DNA from: Betaproteobacteria bacterium UBA1934
Lineage (GTDB): Bacteria > Pseudomonadota > Gammaproteobacteria > Burkholderiales > Rhodocyclaceae
Assembly: GCA_002337055.1 (NCBI GenBank)
Contig: DDFG01000005.1
Location: 706,222-770,221, forward strand
Direction of reading: 5' to 3'
DNA: 64,000 bases
The notes below the pieces were generated by a model. The model was not told where the DNA came from. It did no database searches and saw only the letters and a list, made by a program, of their open reading frames with translations. Positions within the stretch are counted from its first letter, which is position 1. Each line of letters starts with the position of its first letter. Shown one piece after another: positions 48,028 through 56,327 of the stretch. The position numbers and the translations under genes were made by a program.

Positions 48028-49517
48028 CCCCGCGCTACCCGGCGAAACTGAATGGCTTCGGCAAGATGTGGGGTTTCGATGTGCGGACTGCCGGCGAGAT
48101 CGGCGATACTGCGCGCTACACGCAAGGTGCGATGCATCGCCCGCGCCGAGAGGCCAAAGCGTTCGGCGGCCCGGTTCAGCAAATCGCGTGCGGTGTCGGC
48201 AAGGGCGCAGTGCGAGGTGATTCCTACACTGTCGAGTTGCGCATTGCCGACGCCCTGACGTTCCCGCTGAACGACCTGGGCGACGCTGACCCGCTCACGC
48301 ACAACCGCCGAGGAATCGCCTTCCGGCGGCGCCTGGAGTACGCTGGAGGGCGGGGTGGGCACCTCGACGAACAGATCGATGCGGTCGAGAAACGGGCCGG
48401 AAAGCTTGCTCCGGTAGCGCGAAACCTGATCGGGGGTGCAGCGGCAGCGGCCGGATGGATCGCCGAGATAGCCACAAGGGCAGGGATTCATTGCGGCCAC
48501 CAATTGAAATCGGGCTGGAAACAAAGCCTGACGGGCGGCGCGCGCAATGTGGATGTGGCCGGATTCCAGCGGCTCGCGCAAAGATTCGAGCACGCGCCGG
48601 TCGAATTCCGGCAATTCATCCAGAAAAAGCACACCACCGTGAGCCAGAGAGATTTCGCCCGGTCGTGGCGGCGAGCCGCCACCGACCAGGGCTACCGCCG
48701 AGGCCGTGTGGTGAGGCGCACGAAACGGACGCCTGCCAAAGCGTTGGGGATCAAACTGCCCGGCCAACGACAGCAGCGCTGCAGAGGTGCGCGCGGTGTC
48801 GGCATCCAGTTCGGGCATCAGGCCGGCCAGGCGGCCCGCTAGCATTGATTTGCCGGTACCGGGAGGGCCCGTCAGCAGTAGCGAATGCTCACCGCAGGCG
48901 GCGATTTCGAGCGCGCGCTTGGCCTGCATCTGCCCTCGTACGTCGCGCAGATCGGGGCTTTCCGCCGTGATTGTGGGGCGAGGAGCAAGAGTTTCCGACA
49001 GCGTCTCACGACCGTGCAGGTGAGCGCACACTTGCGGCAAAGATGTCGCACCCATGATAGGTCTGCCACCTGCCAACGCCGCTTCTGCGGCTGAAGCAGT
49101 GGGCAGCACCAGGCTGCGCGGACAGTCGGCGCTGCCCAGCGCCATGGCCAGTACGCCACGAACGGGCCGTAGTTCGCCAGACAGGGAAAGTTCGCCCGCG
49201 AATTCAAGGTCTGTCAGGGCGCGGCCAGGAATCTGTCCACTGGCCGCGAGTATGCCTAGCGCGATGGGCAGATCGAATCGACCCGAATCCTTGGGCAGAT
49301 CGGCCGGTGCCAGATTAACGGTAATGCGCTTCTGTGGAAAATCGAAACCCGAGTTCACGATGGCGGCGCGTACTCGATCCCGCGATTCCTTGACTTCGGT
49401 ATCAGGCAAACCGACCAGAGTAAAAGCGGGCAGTCCGCTGGCGAGGTGCGTTTCGACCGATACTTCCGGCGCTGCGACGCCGTTGAGCGCGCGGCTGTGT
49501 ACGATGGCGAGCGCCAT
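48024..49517 (-). CDS. comM: YifB/ComM family Mg-chelatase-like AAA+ ATPase
   Basis: A 497-residue protein. A Lon-protease-like N-terminal domain (GLPAFTLVGLPDTEVKESRDRV) precedes an AAA+ domain with Walker A LTGPPGTGKSMLAGRL and Walker B GGVLFLDELPEF. A Cys cluster MNPCPCGYLGDPSGRCRC follows. ComM is a branch-migration helicase used in natural transformation. With dprA in the window, this supports DNA uptake. It is 11 bases after ubiK on the same strand. Confidence 0.93.
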   Translation of the reverse strand: MALAIVHSRALNGVAAPEVSVETHLASGLPAFTLVGLPDTEVKESRDRVRAAIVNSGFDFPQKRITVNLAPADLPKDSGRFDLPIALGILAASGQIPGRALTDLEFAGELSLSGELRPVRGVLAMALGSADCPRSLVLPTASAAEAALAGGRPIMGATSLPQVCAHLHGRETLSETLAPRPTITAESPDLRDVRGQMQAKRALEIAACGEHSLLLTGPPGTGKSMLAGRLAGLMPELDADTARTSAALLSLAGQFDPQRFGRRPFRAPHHTASAVALVGGGSPPRPGEISLAHGGVLFLDELPEFDRRVLESLREPLESGHIHIARAARQALFPARFQLVAAMNPCPCGYLGDPSGRCRCTPDQVSRYRSKLSGPFLDRIDLFVEVPTPPSSVLQAPPEGDSSAVVRERVSVAQVVQRERQGVGNAQLDSVGITSHCALADTARDLLNRAAERFGLSARAMHRTLRVARSIADLAGSPHIETPHLAEAIQFRRVARG

Positions 49518-49528
49518 CGGTCGGCGGC

Positions 49529-49771
49529 TTAACGACCGCTCTGGGCGCGTTCCAGCGCCTCGACGCGAGCTTCCAGGGTTTTCAGCTTGTCCAGGGCACG
49601 GGCCAGCAACTCGGCCTGGATGTCGAACTCTTCGCGGGTGACCAGATCGAGGCTGGAAAACAAGCCGGCCAGACCGGCCTTCAGATTCTTCTCAATGTCC
49701 CGGGCAGGACTGGCCGCCAAGAAGGCGCTCATCTTCGCGTTGAATTCTTCCAGCAACTTGGGATCGATCAT
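49529..49771 (-). CDS. ubiK: Ubiquinone biosynthesis accessory factor UbiK
   Basis: An 80-residue protein of the BMFP/YqiC family. It begins MIDPKLLEEFNAKM, then an amphipathic helix and a C-terminal coiled coil (LDKLKTLEARVEALE). It helps the Ubi complex in aerobic ubiquinone synthesis. The ATG at 49771 has AGGAGG close upstream. The first gene of ubiK-comM-MFS-metH. Confidence 0.9.
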   Translation of the reverse strand: MIDPKLLEEFNAKMSAFLAASPARDIEKNLKAGLAGLFSSLDLVTREEFDIQAELLARALDKLKTLEARVEALERAQSGR

Positions 49772-49938
49772 TTGGGCGCTTCCTCCTGCAAACCATGTTA
49801 GCACAGAGAGCACGCTTCACTGGGACTGCCCGAGTTGGTGCGACAGCCAAAACGCGGCGCACCGATTTGGGGCGTTGGCCAAGCGACGGAGGCGTGCGGC
49901 ATTGTTTAATTTATTGATTATAATAGATATATTATGCC

Positions 49939-49954
49939 TGGCACGCCAAATGCT
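49939..49954 (+). promoter_or_regulatory. Sigma-54 promoter of the porin-glnK-amtB cassette
   Basis: TGGCACGCCAAATGCT matches the consensus TGGCACGNNNNTTGCW at all fixed positions except one T (A here). The GG and GC dinucleotides have the required spacing. The start of transcription would be near 49965, 33 bases before the porin ATG. Confidence 0.75.
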
Positions 49955-49997
49955 GTGGCTTCGTCACCCATATCATTTATTTCAATGGAGTGACAAG

Positions 49998-50783
49998 ATG
50001 ACCAAGACGATTGTTGCACTGGCCCTAGCTACTGCGTTCGCCGTGCCTGCCTTTGCCGAAGACGCTGCCCCTGCGCCTGCCGGCCCCCATACGTTTACTG
50101 GCAACGTCGGACTGGTGTCTGACTATGTTTTCCGCGGGATCAGCCAATCGCAGCACAACCCGGCAATCCAGGGCGGTTTTGACTATGCTCACTCCAGCGG
50201 CTTCTACCTGGGCACTTGGGCGTCCAATGTTTCTTGGGTGAACGACACCGGGTTCAAGAAGAACAGCAGCCTTGAACTCGATCTTTACGGTGGTTACAAG
50301 TGGGGCTTTGCGCCGGATACCACGCTCGATCTGGGTGTGCTGACCTATATTTACCCGGGTACCAAGGTTGCCGGCATGCCGGACACCGATTCCACCGAAA
50401 TCTACGCCGGCCTGAGCTGGAAGTTCTTGAGCCTGAAGTACAACCACACCGTATCGAGCAATCTGTTCGGCTGGGTGAGCCCGACCGGTGGCAAGAGCAA
50501 GGGTTCGGGTTACATCGATCTTTCCGCCAACTATGAAGTAGCTGAAGGCTTGACGCTGAACGGTCATATCGGTCACCAGAAGATCAAGAACTTCAGTGCC
50601 GCCTCTTACACCGACTGGAAGCTGGGCGTGACCAAGGATCTCGGCTTCGGCTCGCTGGCCATTGCCTACACCGGCACCAGTGGCAAGGGTTCCTGCTCGC
50701 CGACCGGCGCAGAAGCCTACTGCTGGAATGGCAAGGATGTCAGCAAGGATCGTGTCGTCGTGAGCTTCAGCAAGACCTTCTGA
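49998..50783 (+). CDS. TorF-family putative outer-membrane porin
   Basis: A 261-residue protein with a signal peptide (cleavage after VPAFA) and a beta-barrel ending in Phe, as outer-membrane proteins do. GNVGLVSDYVFRGISQSQHNPAIQGG is the diagnostic motif of the TIGR02001/TorF family. The position ahead of glnK-amtB is common in betaproteobacteria, which suggests uptake of a nitrogen compound. A sigma-54 promoter precedes it. Confidence 0.88.
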   Translation: MTKTIVALALATAFAVPAFAEDAAPAPAGPHTFTGNVGLVSDYVFRGISQSQHNPAIQGGFDYAHSSGFYLGTWASNVSWVNDTGFKKNSSLELDLYGGYKWGFAPDTTLDLGVLTYIYPGTKVAGMPDTDSTEIYAGLSWKFLSLKYNHTVSSNLFGWVSPTGGKSKGSGYIDLSANYEVAEGLTLNGHIGHQKIKNFSAASYTDWKLGVTKDLGFGSLAIAYTGTSGKGSCSPTGAEAYCWNGKDVSKDRVVVSFSKTF

Positions 50784-50862
50784 TCCGAACCATGAATCGG
50801 CCCCCCGCGACCCGGCCGGCGCGAGGGGTCATCAAGCTACGCTATACCGTGAGGAATGACAG

Positions 50863-51201
50863 ATGAAATTCGTAACCGCAATCATCAAGCCGTTCAAGCT
50901 TGACGAAGTCCGCGAGGCGCTGTCCGCCATTGGCGTGCAGGGCATTACCGTGACGGAAGTAAAAGGTTTCGGCCGGCAAAAAGGGCATACCGAGCTCTAT
51001 CGTGGCGCCGAATACGTTGTCGACTTTCTGCCGAAAGTGAAGGTGGAAGCGGCGATCAAGGACGACATGCTCGATCAGGTCATCGAAGCTATCGAAAAGG
51101 CGGCTGCCACCGGCAAGATAGGCGACGGCAAGATTTTCGTTTTCGACGTTGAACAAGTGATTCGTATCCGCACCGGCGAATCCGGTGAGGAAGCCCTTTA
51201 A
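50863..51201 (+). CDS. glnK: PII nitrogen regulatory protein (GlnK type)
   Basis: A 112-residue PII protein. The T-loop carries Tyr51 (RGAEYVVDF), the uridylylation site, and the B-loop TGKIGDGKIF binds ATP. It senses ATP/ADP and 2-oxoglutarate and plugs AmtB when nitrogen is plentiful. Linkage to amtB 11 bases downstream favours GlnK over GlnB. Confidence 0.95.
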   Translation: MKFVTAIIKPFKLDEVREALSAIGVQGITVTEVKGFGRQKGHTELYRGAEYVVDFLPKVKVEAAIKDDMLDQVIEAIEKAAATGKIGDGKIFVFDVEQVIRIRTGESGEEAL

Positions 51202-51212
51202 GGAGCGCCAAC

Positions 51213-52712
51213 ATGAAGCGTGTATTTGCATTGATCGCCCTGCTCGGCGCCGTCGCATTCGGCGCGCCGGCATGGGCCGACGATAAACCGGCGGCCTCAC
51301 CGACCGCCGCTCCCGCAGCCACCGCACCGGCGGCGGTATCTGCCGCAGCACCCACGGCTGCGCCGGCCGCCGAAGCTGCTGCCCCCGCCGCCGCGCCGGC
51401 TCCAGTTCCCAACAAGGGCGACAATGCCTGGGTTCTGATTAGCGCGGCACTGGTGATCCTGATGTCCATTCCCGGCCTTGCCCTATTCTACGGCGGCCTT
51501 GTGCGCTCCAAGAACATGCTCTCGGTATTGATGCAGGTGTTCGTGGTGTTCTCGCTGGTGACAGTGTTGTGGGTGGTGTACGGATATTCTCTGGCTTTCA
51601 ACGAAGGCAACGCAATATTCGGAAATCTCGACAAACTGTTTTTGAAGGGCGTCACAGTCGACTCGGTCGCAGCCACCTTCTCCAAGGGCGTCGTGATTTC
51701 GGAACTGGCCTACGTGATCTTTCAGGGAGCGTTTGCCGCCATTACCTGCGCGCTGATCGTCGGCGCCTTTGCCGAGCGGATCAAGTTCTCCGCAGTTCTG
51801 CTCTTCACGCTGATCTGGTTCACGCTGTCCTACATCCCGATGGCGCACATGGTGTGGTACTGGGCTGGTCCTGATGCCTACACCGGCCCCGATGTCTTTG
51901 ACAAGGTGCAAGCCACGGGTGGTTTCCTGTTCCAGAAGGGCGCCATTGACTTCGCGGGCGGTACGGTGGTGCATATTAATGCGGCGGTGGCTGGTCTGGT
52001 CGGCGCCTACATGGTGGGCAAGCGCACCGGCTTGGGCAACGTTGCCATGGCCCCGCACAGCCTAACCTTTACCATGGTCGGTGCGTCTCTGCTGTGGTTC
52101 GGTTGGTTCGGCTTCAACGCGGGTTCCGCCCTCGAAGCCACCGGTGGTGCCGCGTTGGCGATGGTCAACACATGGGTGGCCACGGCTTGTGCAGCACTCT
52201 CCTGGATGGTCGCCGAATGGTTGCTGAAGGGTAAGCCTTCCATGCTGGGTGCTGCGTCGGGTGCGGTAGCCGGTTTGGTGGCGATCACTCCGGCGGCGGG
52301 TTTTGTGGGTCCGATTGGCGGCATCGTCATCGGCCTGTTGGCCGGCGTGTTCTGCCTCTGGGGCGTCAATGGCCTGAAGCGTCTGCTCGGCGCCGACGAC
52401 TCGCTGGATGTGTTCGGTGTGCATGGCGTGGGCGGTATCTTGGGTGCCATTCTGACGGGCGTCTTCGTCTCCCCGTCGCTGGGCGGCACCGGCGTCTATG
52501 ATTACGTGGCCAACAAGGTTGGCGACTTCGACATGAGCGCCCAGCTGATCAGCCAGCTGTGGGGCGTCGGTACGGTTATCGTCTGGTCGGGTGTGGTTTC
52601 CCTGATTGCCTACAAGCTGGTGGACATCATTGTCGGCCTGCGCGTACCGGAAGACGAAGAACGCGAAGGGCTGGACCTCACCTCGCACGGCGAGTCGGCC
52701 TACCACCACTGA
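51213..52712 (+). CDS. amtB: Ammonium channel AmtB
   Basis: A 499-residue ammonium transporter with about eleven membrane segments after a cleavable signal peptide (end at APAWA). Pore features are SYIPMAHMVWYW, GTVVHINAAVAGLVGAY with one of the twin His residues, and DVFGVHGVGGILG with the second. Between the signal and the first core helix is an Ala/Pro-rich linker of about 45 residues, longer than in E. coli AmtB. The C-terminal tail binds GlnK. The terminator at 52738-52763 closes the operon. Confidence 0.96.
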   Translation: MKRVFALIALLGAVAFGAPAWADDKPAASPTAAPAATAPAAVSAAAPTAAPAAEAAAPAAAPAPVPNKGDNAWVLISAALVILMSIPGLALFYGGLVRSKNMLSVLMQVFVVFSLVTVLWVVYGYSLAFNEGNAIFGNLDKLFLKGVTVDSVAATFSKGVVISELAYVIFQGAFAAITCALIVGAFAERIKFSAVLLFTLIWFTLSYIPMAHMVWYWAGPDAYTGPDVFDKVQATGGFLFQKGAIDFAGGTVVHINAAVAGLVGAYMVGKRTGLGNVAMAPHSLTFTMVGASLLWFGWFGFNAGSALEATGGAALAMVNTWVATACAALSWMVAEWLLKGKPSMLGAASGAVAGLVAITPAAGFVGPIGGIVIGLLAGVFCLWGVNGLKRLLGADDSLDVFGVHGVGGILGAILTGVFVSPSLGGTGVYDYVANKVGDFDMSAQLISQLWGVGTVIVWSGVVSLIAYKLVDIIVGLRVPEDEEREGLDLTSHGESAYHH

Positions 52713-52737
52713 TTCTTTTGCTGTCTCTCCCCCCTTC

Positions 52738-52763
52738 GGGCGCCGCCGGCGCCCGTTTTTTTT
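52738..52763 (+). terminator. Intrinsic terminator after amtB
   Basis: GGGCGCC-GCC-GGCGCCC forms a 7-bp stem followed one base later by T8. Confidence 0.9.
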
Positions 52764-52773
52764 GGTGAACGAA

Positions 52774-52797
52774 AAGAGGCGCCGTTGAGCGCCTCTT
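52774..52797 (-). terminator. Terminator hairpin after purU
   Basis: AAGAGGCGC and GCGCCTCTT form a perfect 9-bp stem with a 6-base loop. Read on the minus strand it is followed by TTTTC. It lies 18 bases past the purU stop. Confidence 0.65.
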
Positions 52798-52814
52798 CGT
52801 TTGCGGGTTGGGAA

Positions 52815-53678
52815 TCAGCGAAAGACGACGGTCTTGTTTCCGTGTGTCAGCACACGGTCTTCCAGGTGATAGCGCAGGCCGCGCGCAAGGACGGTTTTTT
52901 CGATGTCCTTGCCGTAGCGCACCATGTCTTCGGGGTTGTCGGAGTGGTCGATGCGGATGACGTCCTGCTCGATGATCGGGCCGGCGTCGAGCTCGGAGGT
53001 GACGTAGTGGCAGGTCGCCCCGATCAGCTTGACGCCACGCTCATAGGCCTGATGGTAGGGCTTGGCGCCGGCGAAGCTGGGCAGGAAGGAGTGGTGGATG
53101 TTGATGATGCGGCCCGGATAGGCGTCGCAAATCTCGGGCGAAAGAATCTGCATGTAGCGCGCTAGTACCATGCAATCACCGCGCACTTCCTCGACGATGC
53201 GGCGGATTTCGGCGTAGGCCGCCTCCTTGTTGTCGGCGCGCACCGGCACATGGTGAAAGGGAATGCCGTGCCATTCGACAAAACCGCGGAAAGTGTCGTG
53301 GTTGGAGATGACGCAGGGAATCTCGATATCGAGTTCGCGGGCTTGCCAGCGCGCCAGCAGGTCGTAGAGGCAGTGCTCCTGTTTGGATACCAGCACCACG
53401 ACCCGTTTCTTGACGGCGCTGTCGCTGATGTTCCAGTCCATGTTCAGCGACTCGGCCACGGCCGTACGGAAGCGCTCGCGGAACTCGGCCAGCAGGCAGG
53501 GAAGGGAATCGGCCTTGATCTCAATGCGCATGAAATAGCGGCCGGTCATCGCGTCGGCGTGGTAGCTCGATTCGAGAATCCAGCCGCCGTGTTCGGCGAT
53601 GAAACCGGAGACCTTGGCGATGATGCCGACCTGATCGGGGCAGGAGGCGGAGAGCGTGTAGAAACGGCCGCGATGCAT
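52815..53678 (-). CDS. purU: Formyltetrahydrofolate deformylase
   Basis: A 287-residue PurU. An N-terminal ACT domain (FYTLSASCPDQVGIIAKVSGF) precedes the formyltransferase fold with INIHHSFLPSFAGAKPYHQA, holding catalytic Asn and His, and ELDAGPIIEQDV with the catalytic Asp. It hydrolyses 10-formyl-THF to formate and THF. The ATG at 53678 matches the family length. The upstream gene thrH ends 10 bases before. Confidence 0.94.
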   Translation of the reverse strand: MHRGRFYTLSASCPDQVGIIAKVSGFIAEHGGWILESSYHADAMTGRYFMRIEIKADSLPCLLAEFRERFRTAVAESLNMDWNISDSAVKKRVVVLVSKQEHCLYDLLARWQARELDIEIPCVISNHDTFRGFVEWHGIPFHHVPVRADNKEAAYAEIRRIVEEVRGDCMVLARYMQILSPEICDAYPGRIINIHHSFLPSFAGAKPYHQAYERGVKLIGATCHYVTSELDAGPIIEQDVIRIDHSDNPEDMVRYGKDIEKTVLARGLRYHLEDRVLTHGNKTVVFR

Positions 53679-53688
53679 GGACGGATGC

Positions 53689-54309
53689 TCAGAACGGGGA
53701 TGGTAGGAAGGCAAATGCCTCGTTGATGCGGGCGCTCAGTTCCGCATAGCTCAACGTGACCGGGAACTGTGGGAATTCGGCGATGACGTTCTCGGGCGGA
53801 TGAAAGAGGATGCCGGCATCGGCTTCACTGAGCATGGCTGTGTCGTTGTATGAGTCGCCCGCCGCGACCACCTGAAAATTCAGTTCTTTCAGGCGCCGAA
53901 CGGCTTCCTGTTTCTGATTCGGCATGCGCAGATGGTAGTTGACCAGAATGCCGCTGGCGTCGGTCTCCAGAGAATGGCAGAACAGGGTCGGCCAGCCGAG
54001 TTGACGCATCAGCGGATGGGCAAACTCGTAAAAGGTGTCGGAAAGGATGATCACCTGATACCGCTCGCGCAAACTATCCAGGCATGCGCGGGCGCCTTCC
54101 ATCGGCCCCATGTCGGCGATGACCCGCTGGATATCGGGCAGCCCCAGGCCATGCTGGCGCAGGATGCCAAGCCGGTAGGTCATCAGCTTGTCGTAATCGG
54201 GTTCGTCGCGCGTGGTGCGGCGCAACTCGGGAATGCCCGTGCGTTGGGCGAATTCGATCCAGATTTCGGGGACGAGCACCCCTTCGAGGTCGAGGCAGAC
54301 GATTTGCAC
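53689..54309 (-). CDS. thrH: Bifunctional phosphoserine phosphatase / homoserine phosphotransferase ThrH
   Basis: A 206-residue HAD-family enzyme. The nucleophile motif is CLDLEGVLVPEIW (Asp7, Glu9). The usual DxD is DxE, a ThrH feature. VIILSDTFYEF and AAGDSYNDTAML complete the active site. In Pseudomonas it dephosphorylates phosphoserine and can phosphorylate homoserine. It is located between yheS and purU on the same strand. Confidence 0.9.
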   Translation of the reverse strand: MQIVCLDLEGVLVPEIWIEFAQRTGIPELRRTTRDEPDYDKLMTYRLGILRQHGLGLPDIQRVIADMGPMEGARACLDSLRERYQVIILSDTFYEFAHPLMRQLGWPTLFCHSLETDASGILVNYHLRMPNQKQEAVRRLKELNFQVVAAGDSYNDTAMLSEADAGILFHPPENVIAEFPQFPVTLSYAELSARINEAFAFLPSPF

Positions 54310-54353
54310 GAGAATTTCCCTTGGCGAACAGACAAAAATGCAATATTACCGCA

Positions 54354-56264
54354 TCAATCGGGGATGTCGCAGGCATCCAGCGCGGCATGCGCCGCCAGCC
54401 AGGCTTCTTCCGCCGCTTCAATGTCGGCGGCAAGCGCCGCCTGGCGCTTGAGCAGATTCTCCAGTGCCGCCCGATCGGCGTCCGGTGCGTAGTAGGCCGG
54501 ATTGGCCAACCGGCTGTCCAGTTCATCCTTCTCCGCATTCCAAGTCGTCAGCTGGCGGTCGAGTCGGTCAATTTCCCTTTGCCAGCGCCGCCGCTCGCTC
54601 AATAACGCCTGGCGGGCCGCCGCCTGCTCCGCACGCGCCTGTTTGCGCTCCGCCTTTTGAGCGACGGCCTCGGGGTCGGGCGCCTTGGCTTTGACGCGCT
54701 GCTCCGCTAGCCATGCGGCGTAATCGTCCAGATCGCCGTCGAAGGGGGCGATGCCACCGTCGGCGACCAGCCATAGCTCGTCGGCGCAGGTGCGAAGCAG
54801 ATGGCGGTCATGCGAGACCAGCACGACGCCGCCGTCGAAGTCTTGCAGCGCGAACGTCAGCGCCTCGCGCATTTCCAGGTCGAGGTGGTTGGTTGGTTCG
54901 TCGAGCAGCAACAGATTGGGGCGGGTGCGAATGAGCAGGGCCAGCGCCAGCCGCGATTTCTCGCCGCCGGAAAACGGGCCAACCAGGCGTGTGGCGAGTT
55001 CGCCGCCGAAGTCGAATCCGCCGAGATAGTCGCGCAACACTTGCTCCGGCGTGTTCGGTTCGAGGCGGGTGAGGTGTTGCAGGGGCGTTTCGTCCGGGCG
55101 CAACTGTTCAAGCTGATGTTGGGCGAAATAGCCGATGGTCAGCGTCTTGGCTTCCTTGCGCTCGCCGTTCTGCATCGCCAATGCGCCGGCCAGCAGTTTG
55201 ACCAGCGTCGATTTGCCGGCGCCGTTTCTGCCCAACAGACCGATGCGGGCACCGGGCCGCAGGGTCAGCGTGACGTCGTTCAGGATGCGGCGGTGCCCGT
55301 AACCGGCGGCGGCCTTCTCGATCACCAGCAGGGGATCGGGCATAGAAGGCGGTTCGGCAAAGGCGAAATGGAAGGGCGAATCGACGTGCGCTGCGGCGAC
55401 GATCTCCATGCGCCCCAGCGCCTTGACCCGACTCTGCGCCTGACGGGCCTTGGTGGCCTTGGCCTTGAAACGGTCGATGAAACGTTGCAGGTGGGCGATT
55501 TCGCGCTGCTGCGCCTCGAAAGTGGCCTGCTGCACGGCCAGGCGGGCGGCGCGGGCGCGTTCGTAGTCGGAATATCCGCCGGAAGTGAGTGCCAGCTTCT
55601 GTTGTTCTATGGAGAGCGTGTAGCCGACCACCGCATCGAGAAAATCGCGGTCGTGCGAGATCAACAGCAAGGTTGCCGGCGTCGCTTTCAGCCAGGTTTC
55701 CAGCCACAGCACGGCATCGAGGTCGAGGTGGTTGGTGGGTTCGTCGAGCAGCAGCAGATCGGCGCGGCACGACAGGGCGCACGCCAGGTTGAGACGGACC
55801 CGCCAGCCGCCCGAGAAATCGGCTACCGGGCGTTGAAAATCGGCATCGGCGAAACCGAGGCCGTGCAACACTTCGGCTGCCCGCGCTTTGGCCGTATAGC
55901 CGTCGATCTCGCCATAGCGGGCGTGCAGGGCGCCGATGCGTTCGCCGTCATGCGCGACTTCCGCCTCGACCAGTTCCCGCTCTACCCGCCGCAGTTCGGC
56001 GTCGCCGTCAAGCACGAATTCCAGCGCAGGCGTGGGCAAGGCGGGGGTTTCCTGCGCGACACGGGCGATCCGCCATGCCGCCGGCAAGTTCGCGTCGCCG
56101 GCTTCGGCATGCAGTTCACCCGCGAGCAGGGCGAAAAAACTGGATTTGCCGCTGCCGTTGGCGCCGACCAAGCCGACTTTCCAGCCAGCGTGCAATTGCA
56201 GGCTGGCGTCGACGATCAGCGGACGTCCGGCGCGGGCGAGGGTGAGTTGACGAAGCGAAATCAT
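54354..56264 (-). CDS. yheS: ABC-F family ATPase YheS
   Basis: A 636-residue cytosolic twin ATPase without membrane spans. Walker A motifs are GANGSGKSS and GRNGAGKST, signatures FSGGWRVRL and FSGGEKSRL, and Walker B motifs both LLLLDEPTNHLDL. The inter-domain linker is rich in Arg/Lys. The C terminus is a charged coiled coil (about 540-625), typical of YheS and Uup. It acts on the ribosome, probably to relieve stalling. The second ABC-F gene of the window. Confidence 0.9.
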   Translation of the reverse strand: MISLRQLTLARAGRPLIVDASLQLHAGWKVGLVGANGSGKSSFFALLAGELHAEAGDANLPAAWRIARVAQETPALPTPALEFVLDGDAELRRVERELVEAEVAHDGERIGALHARYGEIDGYTAKARAAEVLHGLGFADADFQRPVADFSGGWRVRLNLACALSCRADLLLLDEPTNHLDLDAVLWLETWLKATPATLLLISHDRDFLDAVVGYTLSIEQQKLALTSGGYSDYERARAARLAVQQATFEAQQREIAHLQRFIDRFKAKATKARQAQSRVKALGRMEIVAAAHVDSPFHFAFAEPPSMPDPLLVIEKAAAGYGHRRILNDVTLTLRPGARIGLLGRNGAGKSTLVKLLAGALAMQNGERKEAKTLTIGYFAQHQLEQLRPDETPLQHLTRLEPNTPEQVLRDYLGGFDFGGELATRLVGPFSGGEKSRLALALLIRTRPNLLLLDEPTNHLDLEMREALTFALQDFDGGVVLVSHDRHLLRTCADELWLVADGGIAPFDGDLDDYAAWLAEQRVKAKAPDPEAVAQKAERKQARAEQAAARQALLSERRRWQREIDRLDRQLTTWNAEKDELDSRLANPAYYAPDADRAALENLLKRQAALAADIEAAEEAWLAAHAALDACDIPD

Positions 56265-56327
56265 GGGAGGCGCATTATATGTCGCCGTTCAGATAGAATT
56301 CCGCGAGTTAAGGTGCAGCGTTAAATC

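Noticed and set aside
49836..49863. TGGTGC and GCACC half-sites upstream of the sigma-54 promoter as a possible NtrC site
   Set aside because: The half-sites are in the opposite order to the NtrC consensus and are too far apart.
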